Positions 16,441 to 25,698 are shown, numbered from the stretch's first letter. The stretch is 64,000 nucleotides of DNA from Amycolatopsis sp. FBCC-B4732 (GCF_023008405.1 NZ_CP095376.1:7048501-7112500), one strand, 5' to 3'. The notes: a model not told the origin generated them from the sequence alone. Numbers and translations: made by a program.

Positions 16441-17448
16441 GTGGATGTGGACGTCTTCGTCGCGGCGCACGCGGCGGAGTGGAACCGGCTCGGCGAGCTG
16501 ACCCGGCGCGGCGGCAAGCTGACCGGCGCCGAGGCCGACGAGCTGGTGACGCTCTACCAGCGGACGGCGACGCACTTGTCGATCGTCCGGTCGGTCGCGC
16601 CCGACCCGGCGCTGATCGGCCGGCTTTCCGAGCTGGTGGCGCGCGGCCGGTCGGCGATCTCGGGGTCGCACAACCCGGCGTGGCGCGAGGTCGCGCTGTT
16701 CTTCACGCGCCGCTTCCCGGCCGCGGTGTACCTGTCGCGGCGCTGGTGGATCCCGGCCGCGCTGGTGTCGATCGCGGTGATGGCGGTGATCGCGGTGTGG
16801 GTGGCGGGCGATCCCCACGTGCGCGCGTCGATCTCCACGCCGGACGAGCTGCGTGAGCTGACCCGGCCCGGCGGCGAAGCGGAGAACTACTACTCGACGG
16901 GCCCGGCGGGCTCGTTCGCGGCGCGCGTCTGGACGAACAACGCGCTGGTGGCGGCGAACTCCCTGTTCCTCGGCATCGCACTCGGCATCCCGGTGATCGG
17001 CGGCCTCTGGCTGAATTCCCTGAACGCGGGCGTGATCATCGGCGCGATGAGCGCGGCCGGCCGCGGCGACGTGATGATCGGCCTCCTGCTCCCCCACGGC
17101 CTGCTGGAACTGACGGCGGTCTTCGTGGCGGCGGGGACGGGCCTGAAACTCGGCTGGACGGTGATCGACCCGGGCCGCCGTTCCCGCAGCGCGGCACTGG
17201 CCGAACAGGGCCGGTCGGTGGTGGTGATCGCGCTCGGACTGGCGTGCGTGCTGCTCGTGACGGGCATCATCGAGGCGTTCGTGACGCCGTCGGGCTGGCC
17301 GACGTGGCTCCGGGTGGGGATCGGCGTGGTGGCCGAGGTGGCTTTCCTGGTTTACGTCTTCACGCTCGGGAGACGGGCGGCGAAGGAAGGCGAAGTGGGC
17401 GATCTGGATGCCCGGGACGCCGGGGACCTGCTTCCCGAATCAGGGTAG
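16441..17448 (+). CDS. Stage II sporulation protein M-like membrane protein
   Basis: This 335-residue protein of the SpoIIM/DUF95 family has a helical cytoplasmic N-terminus (about 1-100) and five to six membrane segments (WWIPAALVSIAVMAVIAVW; LVAANSLFLGIALGIPVIGG; and others). The motif PHGLLELTAVFVAAGTGL is typical. The GTG start has AGGG seven bases upstream. In Bacillus SpoIIM joins the engulfment complex, but actinobacteria use the family in envelope clusters with MoxR and DUF58 proteins. Its end lies six bases from the convergent RelA/SpoT gene. Confidence 0.86.
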   Translation: MDVDVFVAAHAAEWNRLGELTRRGGKLTGAEADELVTLYQRTATHLSIVRSVAPDPALIGRLSELVARGRSAISGSHNPAWREVALFFTRRFPAAVYLSRRWWIPAALVSIAVMAVIAVWVAGDPHVRASISTPDELRELTRPGGEAENYYSTGPAGSFAARVWTNNALVAANSLFLGIALGIPVIGGLWLNSLNAGVIIGAMSAAGRGDVMIGLLLPHGLLELTAVFVAAGTGLKLGWTVIDPGRRSRSAALAEQGRSVVVIALGLACVLLVTGIIEAFVTPSGWPTWLRVGIGVVAEVAFLVYVFTLGRRAAKEGEVGDLDARDAGDLLPESG

Positions 17449-17454
17449 GCGTTG

Positions 17455-18408
17455 TCACAGAGGATCCTGCTCGTGCCCGAACCGATCAGCGTAGGTTTTG
17501 TCGGCGTGAATGACCGACCTTCGAGCTATCCCCACCCGATTGAGATAGATCCGCCCTTCTTCCTCGCCTGATTCCTCTTGTCGCGCAGCCGGCAATCCTT
17601 GCCGCACCTTTTCCTGCAGGTGGTGAATCGACTCGATTCCCACCTCTGCAAGCTCTTCGATGAATTCGGAAATCCAGCTCAGCTTGACCTCAGCCCGATC
17701 GGGGAAGCTCCTGTCCAGGTAAGCTTGCATCGCGCTTAGGTCGAGTCGACGGTCGCGGCCGTCCTCGAGCGCATCCGCCACGATCTCGACAGCTTCGTCC
17801 TGCGACCTCCTGGCCGCACTCAGCAAAGCCTGAAACTGGCGGTCCGCCACGTAGAGCAGTCCGCTCAAGGCATGGAAATCCTTGCGCAACTCCTGCGGAA
17901 TACTGCTTTCACCCTTGTAAGCGAGATGATGAGACACGTTCGCCCACGCATCCATCAGAAGTGTCCGGCACTGTATCTCGAACTTCCGCTCCTTAATACG
18001 GTCGTACCGCCGCCCGTGGAACTCGGGCCGCAGCCTGCAGATGTAGTGCTGGGACATGTACCCGAACGAGGCCACGTCAGCACTGCTGACTTTGTCCTCC
18101 ACATCGAGCACATCGAACTCGTCGTGGATGATCTTCGCGAGCTTGGGCAGGTCATCGGTGAAGAGGCAGACCACCCGCAGGCCCACCAGGTCCTCGGTAT
18201 CGCCCATCGGATCCCGGTACTTCTTGCGCTCGATCTTCTCCAGGAAGCTGCCCCGCTCCTTGACCCGGCCCGTGATCGAATGGATCTTGATTTCCCGCAG
18301 GTCATCGGATTCGCGCAGACCGTGCAGCGCCTCTTCTTTCAGATCCTCCAGGTCCTTGATCAGTGAATCGTAGAGCCTGCCCGGATCAAGATCAGGAGAA
18401 TCGCTCAC
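17455..18408 (-). CDS. RelA/SpoT-domain nucleotidyltransferase, possibly acquired
   Basis: This 317-residue protein has an N-terminal helical segment, then a (p)ppGpp-synthetase-like fold: GRVKERGSFLEKI, the DLVGLRVVCLF strand, GYMSQHY and EIQCRTLLMDAWANVSHH. The last motif normally ends W-A-x-x-E-H, and Ser replaces the Glu, so activity is uncertain. No HD hydrolase domain is present. A helical C-terminal extension of about 120 residues follows. Base composition is clearly lower in GC than the neighbours, with codons such as AAT, ATA and TAT, and the gene separates spoIIM-like from DUF58. It may be a small alarmone synthetase or a toxic relative; the sequence does not decide. Confidence 0.8.
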   Translation of the reverse strand: MSDSPDLDPGRLYDSLIKDLEDLKEEALHGLRESDDLREIKIHSITGRVKERGSFLEKIERKKYRDPMGDTEDLVGLRVVCLFTDDLPKLAKIIHDEFDVLDVEDKVSSADVASFGYMSQHYICRLRPEFHGRRYDRIKERKFEIQCRTLLMDAWANVSHHLAYKGESSIPQELRKDFHALSGLLYVADRQFQALLSAARRSQDEAVEIVADALEDGRDRRLDLSAMQAYLDRSFPDRAEVKLSWISEFIEELAEVGIESIHHLQEKVRQGLPAARQEESGEEEGRIYLNRVGIARRSVIHADKTYADRFGHEQDPL

Positions 18409-18442
18409 CCCGGTATGGTACCCGCCCCGAAAGAATCAAGAC

Positions 18443-19198
18443 TCAACACAGGCACGACCCCTCGAAGGCGATCGACGATCCGTCCTCCAGGCCCGCCGAC
18501 CCGACGAACCGCGCCTCGAACTCCCCCACCTCGGTCAACGTCAGCTTGGGACTGGCCGCCGACCCGTCCGCGCCCGTCTTCACCGTCACCGTCTCCCCAC
18601 CGCCCTCGAACACCAACGCGCTCTTGGGACGCGCCGCCCGCACGAAGAACGTCACCGGCACGTCCGCCGCGGGTTGGCCGTTCTCGCCGATCACCCGCAC
18701 CACGAACGGCGCGCCCGGGTCCTTCGAAGCCAGCCGCTGACCGTTCCCCGACAGGATCGCCAACGTCCGCCCGCCCGCGGCCCACGTGTTCGCGATGCCC
18801 GTCAACGAACAGACTTCCTGGTACAGCCGCGCTCCCACCGAAGCGCTCTCCGCCGTCAAGCACCGCGCCGTCGCCACGTTCGCGATCTCCACCAGACCCG
18901 GCAGTCCCGCGACCCGCCGCCACGCCTGGTGCTTGTCCGCCGCGTCGCACGCGGCCAGCTTCACCGCGACCCCGTCCACCGGGCTCGAAGCCGTCAAGCA
19001 CTGTCCACTTGAGACATTCGTGAAGTGCTGCGAACCGTACGTCCACGCAGCACCCGCGTCCCCCGCGTCCGCCAGCACCGGCCGGCCGGAAACGACCGCC
19101 AGTGAGAGCTTGCCGCCACCGTCGGCGAGGTACAGCGGAGTCCCCTCGGAGACCGGCGCCGAAGCGAGTGCCAGTGCCACCGCCATGAGCTTGAACAT
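18443..19198 (-). CDS. Secreted ricin-B-lectin-like protein with C-terminal Ig-like domain
   Basis: This 251-residue protein has a signal peptide (MFKLMAVALALASAPVSEG). Two short repeats with Cys and Q-x-W-like features (SSGQCLTASS; ATARCLTAES) suggest a beta-trefoil carbohydrate-binding fold across residues 25-150. A bacterial Ig-like segment (FVVRVIGENGQPAADVPVTFFV to VGEFEARFVG) and a C-terminal CLC follow. It probably binds glycans outside the cell. The gene stands alone between the RelA/SpoT and DUF58 genes, in the same place where the envelope cluster is interrupted. The domain calls are by eye. Confidence 0.6.
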   Translation of the reverse strand: MFKLMAVALALASAPVSEGTPLYLADGGGKLSLAVVSGRPVLADAGDAGAAWTYGSQHFTNVSSGQCLTASSPVDGVAVKLAACDAADKHQAWRRVAGLPGLVEIANVATARCLTAESASVGARLYQEVCSLTGIANTWAAGGRTLAILSGNGQRLASKDPGAPFVVRVIGENGQPAADVPVTFFVRAARPKSALVFEGGGETVTVKTGADGSAASPKLTLTEVGEFEARFVGSAGLEDGSSIAFEGSCLC

Positions 19199-19246
19199 GC
19201 TTCGGGCTTAACAGGCCGAACGGACGTTCACCACCGCAACCACCCG

Positions 19247-20539
19247 TTAGAGCCGGCCCGCCGCCTTCAGCGCCAGATAGCGGTCCGCCAGCGCCGGGGG
19301 CAGCTCCTCCGGGACCGCGTCCACCACGCTCACCCCGTGCCGCCCCAGCCGCTCGGTCACGCGCTGGCGCTCAGCCACCGTCCGCGACGCCGCCGCCGCG
19401 TCGTACACCGCTTCCGCGTCGCCGCGGGCGGTCAGCATCTCCGCCACCCGGGGGTCCGCCACCGACGCCACGATCAGCTCGTGCCGCGCGGTCAGCGAGC
19501 TCAGCACCGGGAACAGGCCCTCCTCCAGCGGCGCCGCGTCGAGGCCGGTCAGCAGCACGACCAGCGCCCGGCGCCGGGTCCGCTGCAGCACCTCCGCGAC
19601 CATCCCGCGCGCGTCCGTCTCGATCAGCGACGGCTCCAGCGGCGCCATCGCGTTCACCAGCGACGTCAGCAGCGCCGCCCCCGACGAGCCCTGCACCGCG
19701 GCCCGCAGCCGGCGGTCGTAGGCCAGCAGGTCGACGCGGTCGCCCGCCCGGGAAGCCAGTGCGGCCAGCAGCAACGCCGCGTCCATCGCCGCGTCCAGGC
19801 GAGGTGCGTCGCCCACGCGGCCGGCCGAAACGCGGCCCGTGTCGAGCACCAGCACCACGTGCCGGTCGCGCTCGGGGCGCCACGTCCGGACCATGACGTC
19901 GGCCGCCCGCGCGGTCGCCCGCCAGTCGATCGAGCGGACGTCGTCGCCGATCACGTACTCGCGCAGCGAGTCGAATTCCGTGCCCTGGCCCCGGATCAGC
20001 ACCGCGTTGCGGCCGTCGAGCTGCTGCAGCCGCGCCAGCCGCGACGGCAGGTGCTTGCGGCTGTGGAACGGCGGCAGCACGCGGACCGTCCACGGCACCT
20101 CGTGCGAACCCTGCCGCGCGGCCAGGCCCAGCGGCCCCACCGACCGGACCGTCACCCGCGCCGCCGTCCGGTCACCGCGCCGCGTCGGACGCAACGCCGT
20201 CACGAAAGCCCGCCGCTCCCCCGCCGGCACCTTCACCGCGTGCCGGTCCAAGGCACCCGCCGAAGGTGGCCACGCGTCGCGCAGCGCTCCCCGCACGGTC
20301 CGCCCGCCGGGGTTGGCGACCACCAGCGTCACCTCGCACGGCTCCCCGAGCCGGACCGAAGTGTCGCCGGAGCGCGAAAACGTCAGCGCCCGGACGCTGC
20401 CCGCCAGCACCAGGTCGACGACGACCAGCACCAGCAGCACCCCGCCGACCGCCAGCAGCCCGGCGTCCGACGGCGCCAGCAGCCCGACCACCAGCGCGCC
20501 GAAGAGCGCCAGCAGCCCGAGCCTCCCGGTGACGGCCAT
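19247..20539 (-). CDS. DUF58 domain protein
   Basis: This 430-residue protein has two N-terminal membrane segments (about residues 7-50) and an exported-like beta domain. The DUF58 core follows (EFDSLREYVIGDDVRSIDWRATARA), then a vWA-like region (VVLVLDTGR). DUF58 proteins pair with MoxR AAA ATPases, and the moxR gene here ends only one base upstream of the ATG. The two are thought to act together as a chaperone module for envelope or metalloenzyme assembly; the client is unknown. Confidence 0.9.
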   Translation of the reverse strand: MAVTGRLGLLALFGALVVGLLAPSDAGLLAVGGVLLVLVVVDLVLAGSVRALTFSRSGDTSVRLGEPCEVTLVVANPGGRTVRGALRDAWPPSAGALDRHAVKVPAGERRAFVTALRPTRRGDRTAARVTVRSVGPLGLAARQGSHEVPWTVRVLPPFHSRKHLPSRLARLQQLDGRNAVLIRGQGTEFDSLREYVIGDDVRSIDWRATARAADVMVRTWRPERDRHVVLVLDTGRVSAGRVGDAPRLDAAMDAALLLAALASRAGDRVDLLAYDRRLRAAVQGSSGAALLTSLVNAMAPLEPSLIETDARGMVAEVLQRTRRRALVVLLTGLDAAPLEEGLFPVLSSLTARHELIVASVADPRVAEMLTARGDAEAVYDAAAASRTVAERQRVTERLGRHGVSVVDAVPEELPPALADRYLALKAAGRL

Positions 20540-20540
20540 G

Positions 20541-21506
20541 TCAGCGCGGCACGGGCACGGACGCGAGCACGCGGTCCAGCACGCCGTCCGCGGTGACGCC
20601 CTCGAGCTCGGCTTCCGGCCGGACGTCCAAGCGGTGCCGCAACGCGGGCCGCGCGAGCGCCTTGACGTCGTCCGGGGTCGCGTAGTCGCGTCCCGCCAGC
20701 CACGCCCAGGCCCGGGTGACCGCGAGCAACGCCGTGGCCCCGCGCGGCGAAACGCCGATGCGCACCGACGGCAGCGACCGCGTCGCCCGGCACAGGTCGA
20801 CGACGTACCCGATCACCTCGGGTCCAATGGTGACGCGAGCGACGGCTTCGCGCGCGGCCGCCAGTTCGACCGCGCCCGCGACCGCCTTGAGCCCGGCCGC
20901 CGCGAGGTTGCGCGGGTCGAAGCCCTGCGCGTGGCGCCACAGGATGCCGATCTCGTCCTCACGCGAGGGCGCCGGCATGGTCAGCTTGAGCAGGAACCGG
21001 TCCAGCTGCGCCTCCGGCAGCGGGTAGGTGCCCTCGTACTCCACCGGGTTCTGCGTGGCGATCACGATGAACGGGTCCGGCAGCGGCCGCGTCTTGCCGT
21101 CGAGCGAGACCTGCCGCTCCTCCATGGCCTCCAGCAGCGACGACTGCGTCTTCGGCGGCGTCCGGTTGATCTCGTCGGCGAGCAGCAGGTTCGTGAACAC
21201 CGGCCCCTCGCGGAAGGAGAACTCCCCGCTGTGGGCGTCGTAGACGATCGAGCCGGTGACGTCGCCGGGCATCAGGTCCGGCGTGAACTGCACCCGCTTG
21301 GTCTCCAGGTCCAGCGCCGCGGCCAGCGCCCGCACGAGCAGCGTCTTCGCGACGCCGGGGACGCCTTCGAGCAGCACGTGCCCCCGGCACAGCAGGGCCA
21401 GGATCAGCCCGGTGACGGCGGCGTCGTTGCCGACGACGGCCTTGCCGACCTCGGCGCGCAGCGCGATCAGCGCGTCACGGGCCCCGGTCGCGTTCTCGCT
21501 GGTCAA
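20541..21506 (-). CDS. MoxR family AAA+ ATPase
   Basis: This 321-residue protein has Walker A GVPGVAKT (about residue 48), Walker B LLLADEINR, sensor 1 VIATQNPVE and the MoxR-typical EGTYPLPEAQLDRF. It works in the cytoplasm as a chaperone-like ATPase with the DUF58 protein encoded just downstream. The ATG overlaps the DUF4350 stop by four bases. Length and motifs are complete. Confidence 0.95.
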   Translation of the reverse strand: MTSENATGARDALIALRAEVGKAVVGNDAAVTGLILALLCRGHVLLEGVPGVAKTLLVRALAAALDLETKRVQFTPDLMPGDVTGSIVYDAHSGEFSFREGPVFTNLLLADEINRTPPKTQSSLLEAMEERQVSLDGKTRPLPDPFIVIATQNPVEYEGTYPLPEAQLDRFLLKLTMPAPSREDEIGILWRHAQGFDPRNLAAAGLKAVAGAVELAAAREAVARVTIGPEVIGYVVDLCRATRSLPSVRIGVSPRGATALLAVTRAWAWLAGRDYATPDDVKALARPALRHRLDVRPEAELEGVTADGVLDRVLASVPVPR

Positions 21507-22645
21507 GTTCGCCCTGCCTCTCGTTCCACCCTGTCCAGTTCGCCCGCCAGCCGGACCAGCCCGGCGTCGCCGGTCACCGGCGGGCCGTAGAGCACCGCCC
21601 CGACGTCGTTCGCCGCGCGGCCGGTGCGCTCGGCCACCGAGGCCACCAGCGCCGCCGGGTCGGCGTCGCGCGGCAGGCCCAGCGCGGTCCGCAGCCGGGT
21701 CCGCGCCGCCTTCCGCAGCGTCTCACCCGCGTGGTCGGCCGCCTTCGCCCGCCGGTACAGCCGCGCGCGCCCCTCGGCGGTTTCGGCCGCGCGGACGACG
21801 ATCGGCAGCGGCTCGGTGACCACCGGGCCCAGCCGCCGCGCCCGCCACAGCGCCAGCAGCGCGACGGCGATGCCCGCCTGCGCGACGCCGTAGTACCAGC
21901 CGGCCGGGATCAGGTCGAAGATCGACTTGCGGGTGTCGTCCAGCCCCGGGTCCGAAACCGACGGCAGGTACCAGACCAGCCGCGGGTGCGTCCCGAGCAG
22001 GTGCAGCGCCAGCGCCGCGTTGCCCTCGTCGGCGAGCCGCGAGTTGGTCAGCGGCGCGGCCGAGCCGAGCAGCGTCGTCGTGCCGCCCGCGTCGGCGAGC
22101 TGCAGCAGCGTGCCGCCGCCGTCTTCGCCGGGGTAGCAGGATCGCGCGCCCGGGGACGCGTACCCGGTGCCGCCGAGGGTGACGTCGCCCGCCGCGACGG
22201 CCGCGGCGACCGTGCACCGCGGGCTCAGCGTGGCCACGTCGCTGTCGCCTTCCCGGCGCACCAGCGGCAGCGAGTCGTGCAGCGTCGGCGTTCCCGGCGT
22301 CACCAGCACGACGTCGGCGGAGCGCTCCCGCAGCGCGTCGAGCCGCTTCGCGGGCACCAGGTCGGGCTGGGTGACGAGCAGCGTCGCGTTCTCGCCCGCC
22401 ACCTCGTCCGCTTCGGCCATCGTGTGCGCGGTCCGGACGTCCACGCCCTGGTCGCGCAGGAGCTTCGCGAGCGCGTGGGCGCCGCCGGGTTCGTAGGAGC
22501 CGGGTTCGAGCGCGCCGTGCGTCTGCTCCCCGCGGCCGAGCAGGAGCAGCGCGCCGGCGGCGAAGATGAGGGCGACGAGGGCGAGGGGGATCCGGGCCCC
22601 GCGCCAGATCCGGCGCACATCCGGCGAGACCGAGGTGCTGCTCAT
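21503..22645 (-). CDS. DUF4350 domain membrane protein
   Basis: This 380-residue protein has one N-terminal membrane helix (IPLALVALIFAAGALLLL) and an extracellular domain starting GSYEPGGAHALAKLLRDQGVDV, characteristic of DUF4350. A second membrane helix lies near residue 260 (YGVAQAGIAVALLALW), with a cytoplasmic tail rich in Arg/Ala. Overlaps of four bases on both sides tie it into the DUF4129-DUF4350-MoxR-DUF58 operon. It is probably a membrane partner of the MoxR/DUF58 system; no catalytic motif is seen. Confidence 0.87.
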   Translation of the reverse strand: MSSTSVSPDVRRIWRGARIPLALVALIFAAGALLLLGRGEQTHGALEPGSYEPGGAHALAKLLRDQGVDVRTAHTMAEADEVAGENATLLVTQPDLVPAKRLDALRERSADVVLVTPGTPTLHDSLPLVRREGDSDVATLSPRCTVAAAVAAGDVTLGGTGYASPGARSCYPGEDGGGTLLQLADAGGTTTLLGSAAPLTNSRLADEGNAALALHLLGTHPRLVWYLPSVSDPGLDDTRKSIFDLIPAGWYYGVAQAGIAVALLALWRARRLGPVVTEPLPIVVRAAETAEGRARLYRRAKAADHAGETLRKAARTRLRTALGLPRDADPAALVASVAERTGRAANDVGAVLYGPPVTGDAGLVRLAGELDRVEREAGRT

Positions 22646-23271
22646 ACCGCGACCGGCCGCTCACGGCGGCACTGCTCGTCCAGCTCGGTCAGCGTCCGGT
22701 ACGCCGTTTCGGTGCCTTCGCGGCCGCCGTAGTGGACGTCGTCGAAGAGCCGTGCGCCCGTGCGCAGCGCGTCGGCCACGTTGGGCAGCAGGGCACCGGC
22801 CTCGGCGGCGGCCTCGTCCGCCGTGCGGCCGGAGCGGGTGTCGAGCAGCGCGCGCTCTTCCAGCGCCCGCACGACGGCGCGGAAGCGGTCGCGCACGGCG
22901 TCGTCGTAGCGGCCCGCCGCGGCGGCCTCCGCGGCCGAGCGGCGGTAGTCGGCGGCGTTCTTGCGCTGCCCGCCGAAGACGACCCGGTCGGCGCGGGCGG
23001 TGCGGGCGACCTTGCCGGTGCGCAGCCGGACCACGACGACGAGCACGATCAGCAGCACGAGGACCAGCAGCAGCCCGAAGGGCCCGCCCGGGACGACCGA
23101 CGACATGCCCCGAAGCAGCTTGTCGACCTGCTCGCCGAGCCACTGCCCGACCTGCTCCAGGAAGCCCGGCTGCGCGTCGCGGTACTTCGGGTCCGACAGC
23201 TCCTCCGCGGCGGCGCGGCGAGCCGAGTCCCGGTCGATGTCGACCGGGACGTCAGTGAAGAACAGCGTCAC
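22642..23271 (-). CDS. DUF4129 domain membrane protein
   Basis: This 209-residue protein has a short extracellular N-terminus (DVPVDIDRDSARRAAAEELSDPKY), one central membrane helix (PFGLLLVLVLLIVLVVVVRL) and a cytoplasmic helical DUF4129 domain (RYDDAVRDRFRAVVRALEERALLD). The GTG start at 23271 overlaps the upstream stop as GTGA; the open frame further upstream is a shadow of the neighbour. It is coupled to DUF4350 and MoxR, the usual actinobacterial arrangement. Confidence 0.88.
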   Translation of the reverse strand: MTLFFTDVPVDIDRDSARRAAAEELSDPKYRDAQPGFLEQVGQWLGEQVDKLLRGMSSVVPGGPFGLLLVLVLLIVLVVVVRLRTGKVARTARADRVVFGGQRKNAADYRRSAAEAAAAGRYDDAVRDRFRAVVRALEERALLDTRSGRTADEAAAEAGALLPNVADALRTGARLFDDVHYGGREGTETAYRTLTELDEQCRRERPVAV

Positions 23272-24428
23272 CACGCCTGCGGGGGCTGGACCCCGGCCGC
23301 GCGCGCCAGCGCGATGTCCATGCCTTCGCGGCGCATCCGCTGGTCGAGGTAGACGATCGCGGTGACCAGCGCGACGAACGGGATCGCGATCGTGCCGGAG
23401 ACGATCTGCCCCGCGGACTGCAGCAGCAGCTCGCCGGTGCCCGGCACGGACACCTTGCCCGGGTTGAGGAAGCCGTCGAACACGCCGGTGCCGAGCGCGA
23501 ACGGCAGCTGGATGATGTTTTCGAAGAACGACTCGATGATCCGCGCCAGCACGAGCACGCCGAACACCCGCCAGAACGAGCCGCGCACCAGCTTGACCGA
23601 CCGGACGAACGCCTCCCGGAACGTGCCGCGCTCGAGCACCAGCGCCGGGGACGCCAGCGCCCAGAACACCCAGACGAGCACCCCGGGGACGATGCACAGC
23701 ATCAGGCCGATCGTGCTGGTCAGCGCGTAGACGAACGCCACGCCGAGCAGCGGCAGCAGCCGCGGCTGGACCTCGCGCCAGGCGCTGCCGAAGGAGACCT
23801 CGCGGCCCAGCGCGGCGCGGCCCACGACCGCGGCCATCAGGCCGGTGGTGAACGTCATCAGCAGCGCGGAGATGAGCGACGCCGGCAGCGCCACGATCAA
23901 GAGGTCGCCGAAGGTGCCGAAGAGGGCGTTGCGCAGTTCTTCGTCGGTCGCGCCCGGCCCGAGTTCGGCCGTCGAGGCCAGGCTCTCGAGGTCGGCGTAG
24001 AGGAACTTCTGCGCGACGAAGGTCAGGGCGGCGCTGATCACCGCGACCACCGCGCCGATGCCCAGCACGAGCAGCGGGTGCCGGCGGAGCGTCGTGATCG
24101 CGCCGTCGAGGATGTCGCCGATGTTGAGCGGCCGGAGCGCGATCACGCCCGGCTTGCCGAGCCCGTGCGGGTTCCAGCGCGGCTGCGGCGCGTACTGCGG
24201 CGGCGCCTGCCACCCGGGTGCCTGCTGCTGCCAGCCCGGCGGCGGCGTCGGCGGGGCGGGCGGGGTGTCCGGCGCCTGCCAGCCGCGCGGCGGCGTGGCC
24301 GGTGACGCGGTGTGATCTTCCGACGGCTTCGGCTCACCCGATCCGGGCGCCTGAGCTGCGGGCACGCCCTGGCTCGGTGTCGGCGTGTCGGCGCCCTCTC
24401 CGCCGGACGCGCCACCGGTGTCTGTCAT
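23268..24428 (-). CDS. Multi-pass membrane protein, glycerophosphodiester phosphodiesterase membrane-domain type
   Basis: This 386-residue protein has a Pro/Gln/Trp-rich cytoplasmic N-terminus (about 1-105, with PPGWQQQAPGWQAP) and about six membrane helices starting HPLLVLGIGAVVAVISAALTF. The segment RPLNIGDILDGAITTLRRHP is typical of the membrane domain family named after GlpQ-like enzymes, but no catalytic phosphodiesterase part is present. The ATG at 24428 has GAGGGG five bases upstream. It heads the five-gene DUF4129-MoxR-DUF58 operon and is divergent from a zinc peptidase gene. Confidence 0.82.
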   Translation of the reverse strand: MTDTGGASGGEGADTPTPSQGVPAAQAPGSGEPKPSEDHTASPATPPRGWQAPDTPPAPPTPPPGWQQQAPGWQAPPQYAPQPRWNPHGLGKPGVIALRPLNIGDILDGAITTLRRHPLLVLGIGAVVAVISAALTFVAQKFLYADLESLASTAELGPGATDEELRNALFGTFGDLLIVALPASLISALLMTFTTGLMAAVVGRAALGREVSFGSAWREVQPRLLPLLGVAFVYALTSTIGLMLCIVPGVLVWVFWALASPALVLERGTFREAFVRSVKLVRGSFWRVFGVLVLARIIESFFENIIQLPFALGTGVFDGFLNPGKVSVPGTGELLLQSAGQIVSGTIAIPFVALVTAIVYLDQRMRREGMDIALARAAGVQPPQAW

Positions 24429-24621
24429 CGAAGCCCCTCGCCTGCGGTACCTGCTTGCCGACACTCTCTCAGAGGCGGTTGTACCCGGCCAGACCTGGGG
24501 TGACGTCCGGTCGCCGTGACACCACGCGCACGGACGGGTGCGAGACGGCCCGTTCCCCCGATATGCTGAACCGCGGGATCGGGTACCCCCGGTCCGTACC
24601 GAGACCCTTCGGGACTGCCTA

Positions 24622-25698
24622 GTGACGCAACCGCCCCACGGCCAGGTACCGCCTCGCGGAACCGTTCAGCCGCCGCCGGTGCCGGGTGCGCAACCGGATC
24701 TCCCGTGGCTGGGCCAACCGCACACCATGGCCGCACCGAAGCGCCGCTCGCCGGCGGCGGTGATCGGCGTGTGCCTGGGCGCGGTGGCCGTGCTGGTGCT
24801 CGGCCTGGTCGCGATCGTCGCGCTCAACCGCACCGAGACGCCGCTGGCCAACCCCAGCTTCCGGGACGCGCCGTCGTCGCAGGACAGCCCGGCCCCGCTG
24901 CCCCCCGGCGGCGCGGGCGCCCCGGCCTCGGCGTCGACGCCGGCGTCCGAAACGCCGTCGCCCAGCGCGACCGGGCCGCAGAAGGTCCTCAAGCTGGCCG
25001 ACCACCCGATCCTGCAGGACCCGAACGCCGGTCTCCAGAACCGCGTGTGCACGCTCCCGGCCTGGCAGAGCACCCAGGAAGGCGCGGAGGCGTTCTTCAC
25101 CGCGGCGAGCAAGTGCCTGGACGCGGCGTGGGGCCCGTTCCTCGAGGCCTACCACCTGCCGTTCACGCCGCCGGCCCTGCACTTCCCGACCGGCGCGAGC
25201 TTCGAGACCGAGTGCGGCACCATCCAGGTCGGCATCGCGACCGCCGCGTACTACTGCGAAAACAACCTGTACGTCCCGTTCCGCGGGCTGCAGACCGACC
25301 AGTACGGCAACAACCCCGGCGTCTACCTGGCCCTGTTCGCCCACGAGTACGGCCACCACGTGCAGGAAGTCGCGGGCCTGATGGACGCGGCCTGGCAGAA
25401 GATCTACGAAGCCGGCCAGAACAGCCCCGCCGGGCTGGAGATGTCCCGCCGCAAGGAACTGCAGGCCCAGTGCTTCTCGGGCATGTTCCTGGGCGCGCAC
25501 GTCGACCAGGGCGGCACGATCAGCCGCGACATGTACAACAAGGCGTGGAACGACCAGGAAACCCGCGGCGACAACACGTCCCGCAGCCACGACCACGGCA
25601 CGAACGCGCACTACGCGGCGTGGTGGCGAGCGGGCGCGACGAGCAACCGGATCTCCGACTGCAACACCTTCGCAGCGCCGTCGTCCGAGGTCAGCTAG
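24622..25698 (+). CDS. Membrane-anchored neutral zinc metallopeptidase (shorter paralogue)
   Basis: This 358-residue protein has a short Pro-rich N-terminus, one membrane helix (AAVIGVCLGAVAVLVLGLVAIVAL), a Ser/Pro linker and an extracellular zinc peptidase domain with HEYGHH near residue 235. Its C-terminal half aligns throughout with the protein encoded at 13541 (for example QAQCFSGMFLG, EYGHHVQ). The GTG at 24622 is preferred because codons upstream of it look non-coding; only a weak ribosome site is seen. The two paralogues bracket the envelope cluster, suggesting a related envelope job. Confidence 0.85.
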   Translation: MTQPPHGQVPPRGTVQPPPVPGAQPDLPWLGQPHTMAAPKRRSPAAVIGVCLGAVAVLVLGLVAIVALNRTETPLANPSFRDAPSSQDSPAPLPPGGAGAPASASTPASETPSPSATGPQKVLKLADHPILQDPNAGLQNRVCTLPAWQSTQEGAEAFFTAASKCLDAAWGPFLEAYHLPFTPPALHFPTGASFETECGTIQVGIATAAYYCENNLYVPFRGLQTDQYGNNPGVYLALFAHEYGHHVQEVAGLMDAAWQKIYEAGQNSPAGLEMSRRKELQAQCFSGMFLGAHVDQGGTISRDMYNKAWNDQETRGDNTSRSHDHGTNAHYAAWWRAGATSNRISDCNTFAAPSSEVS

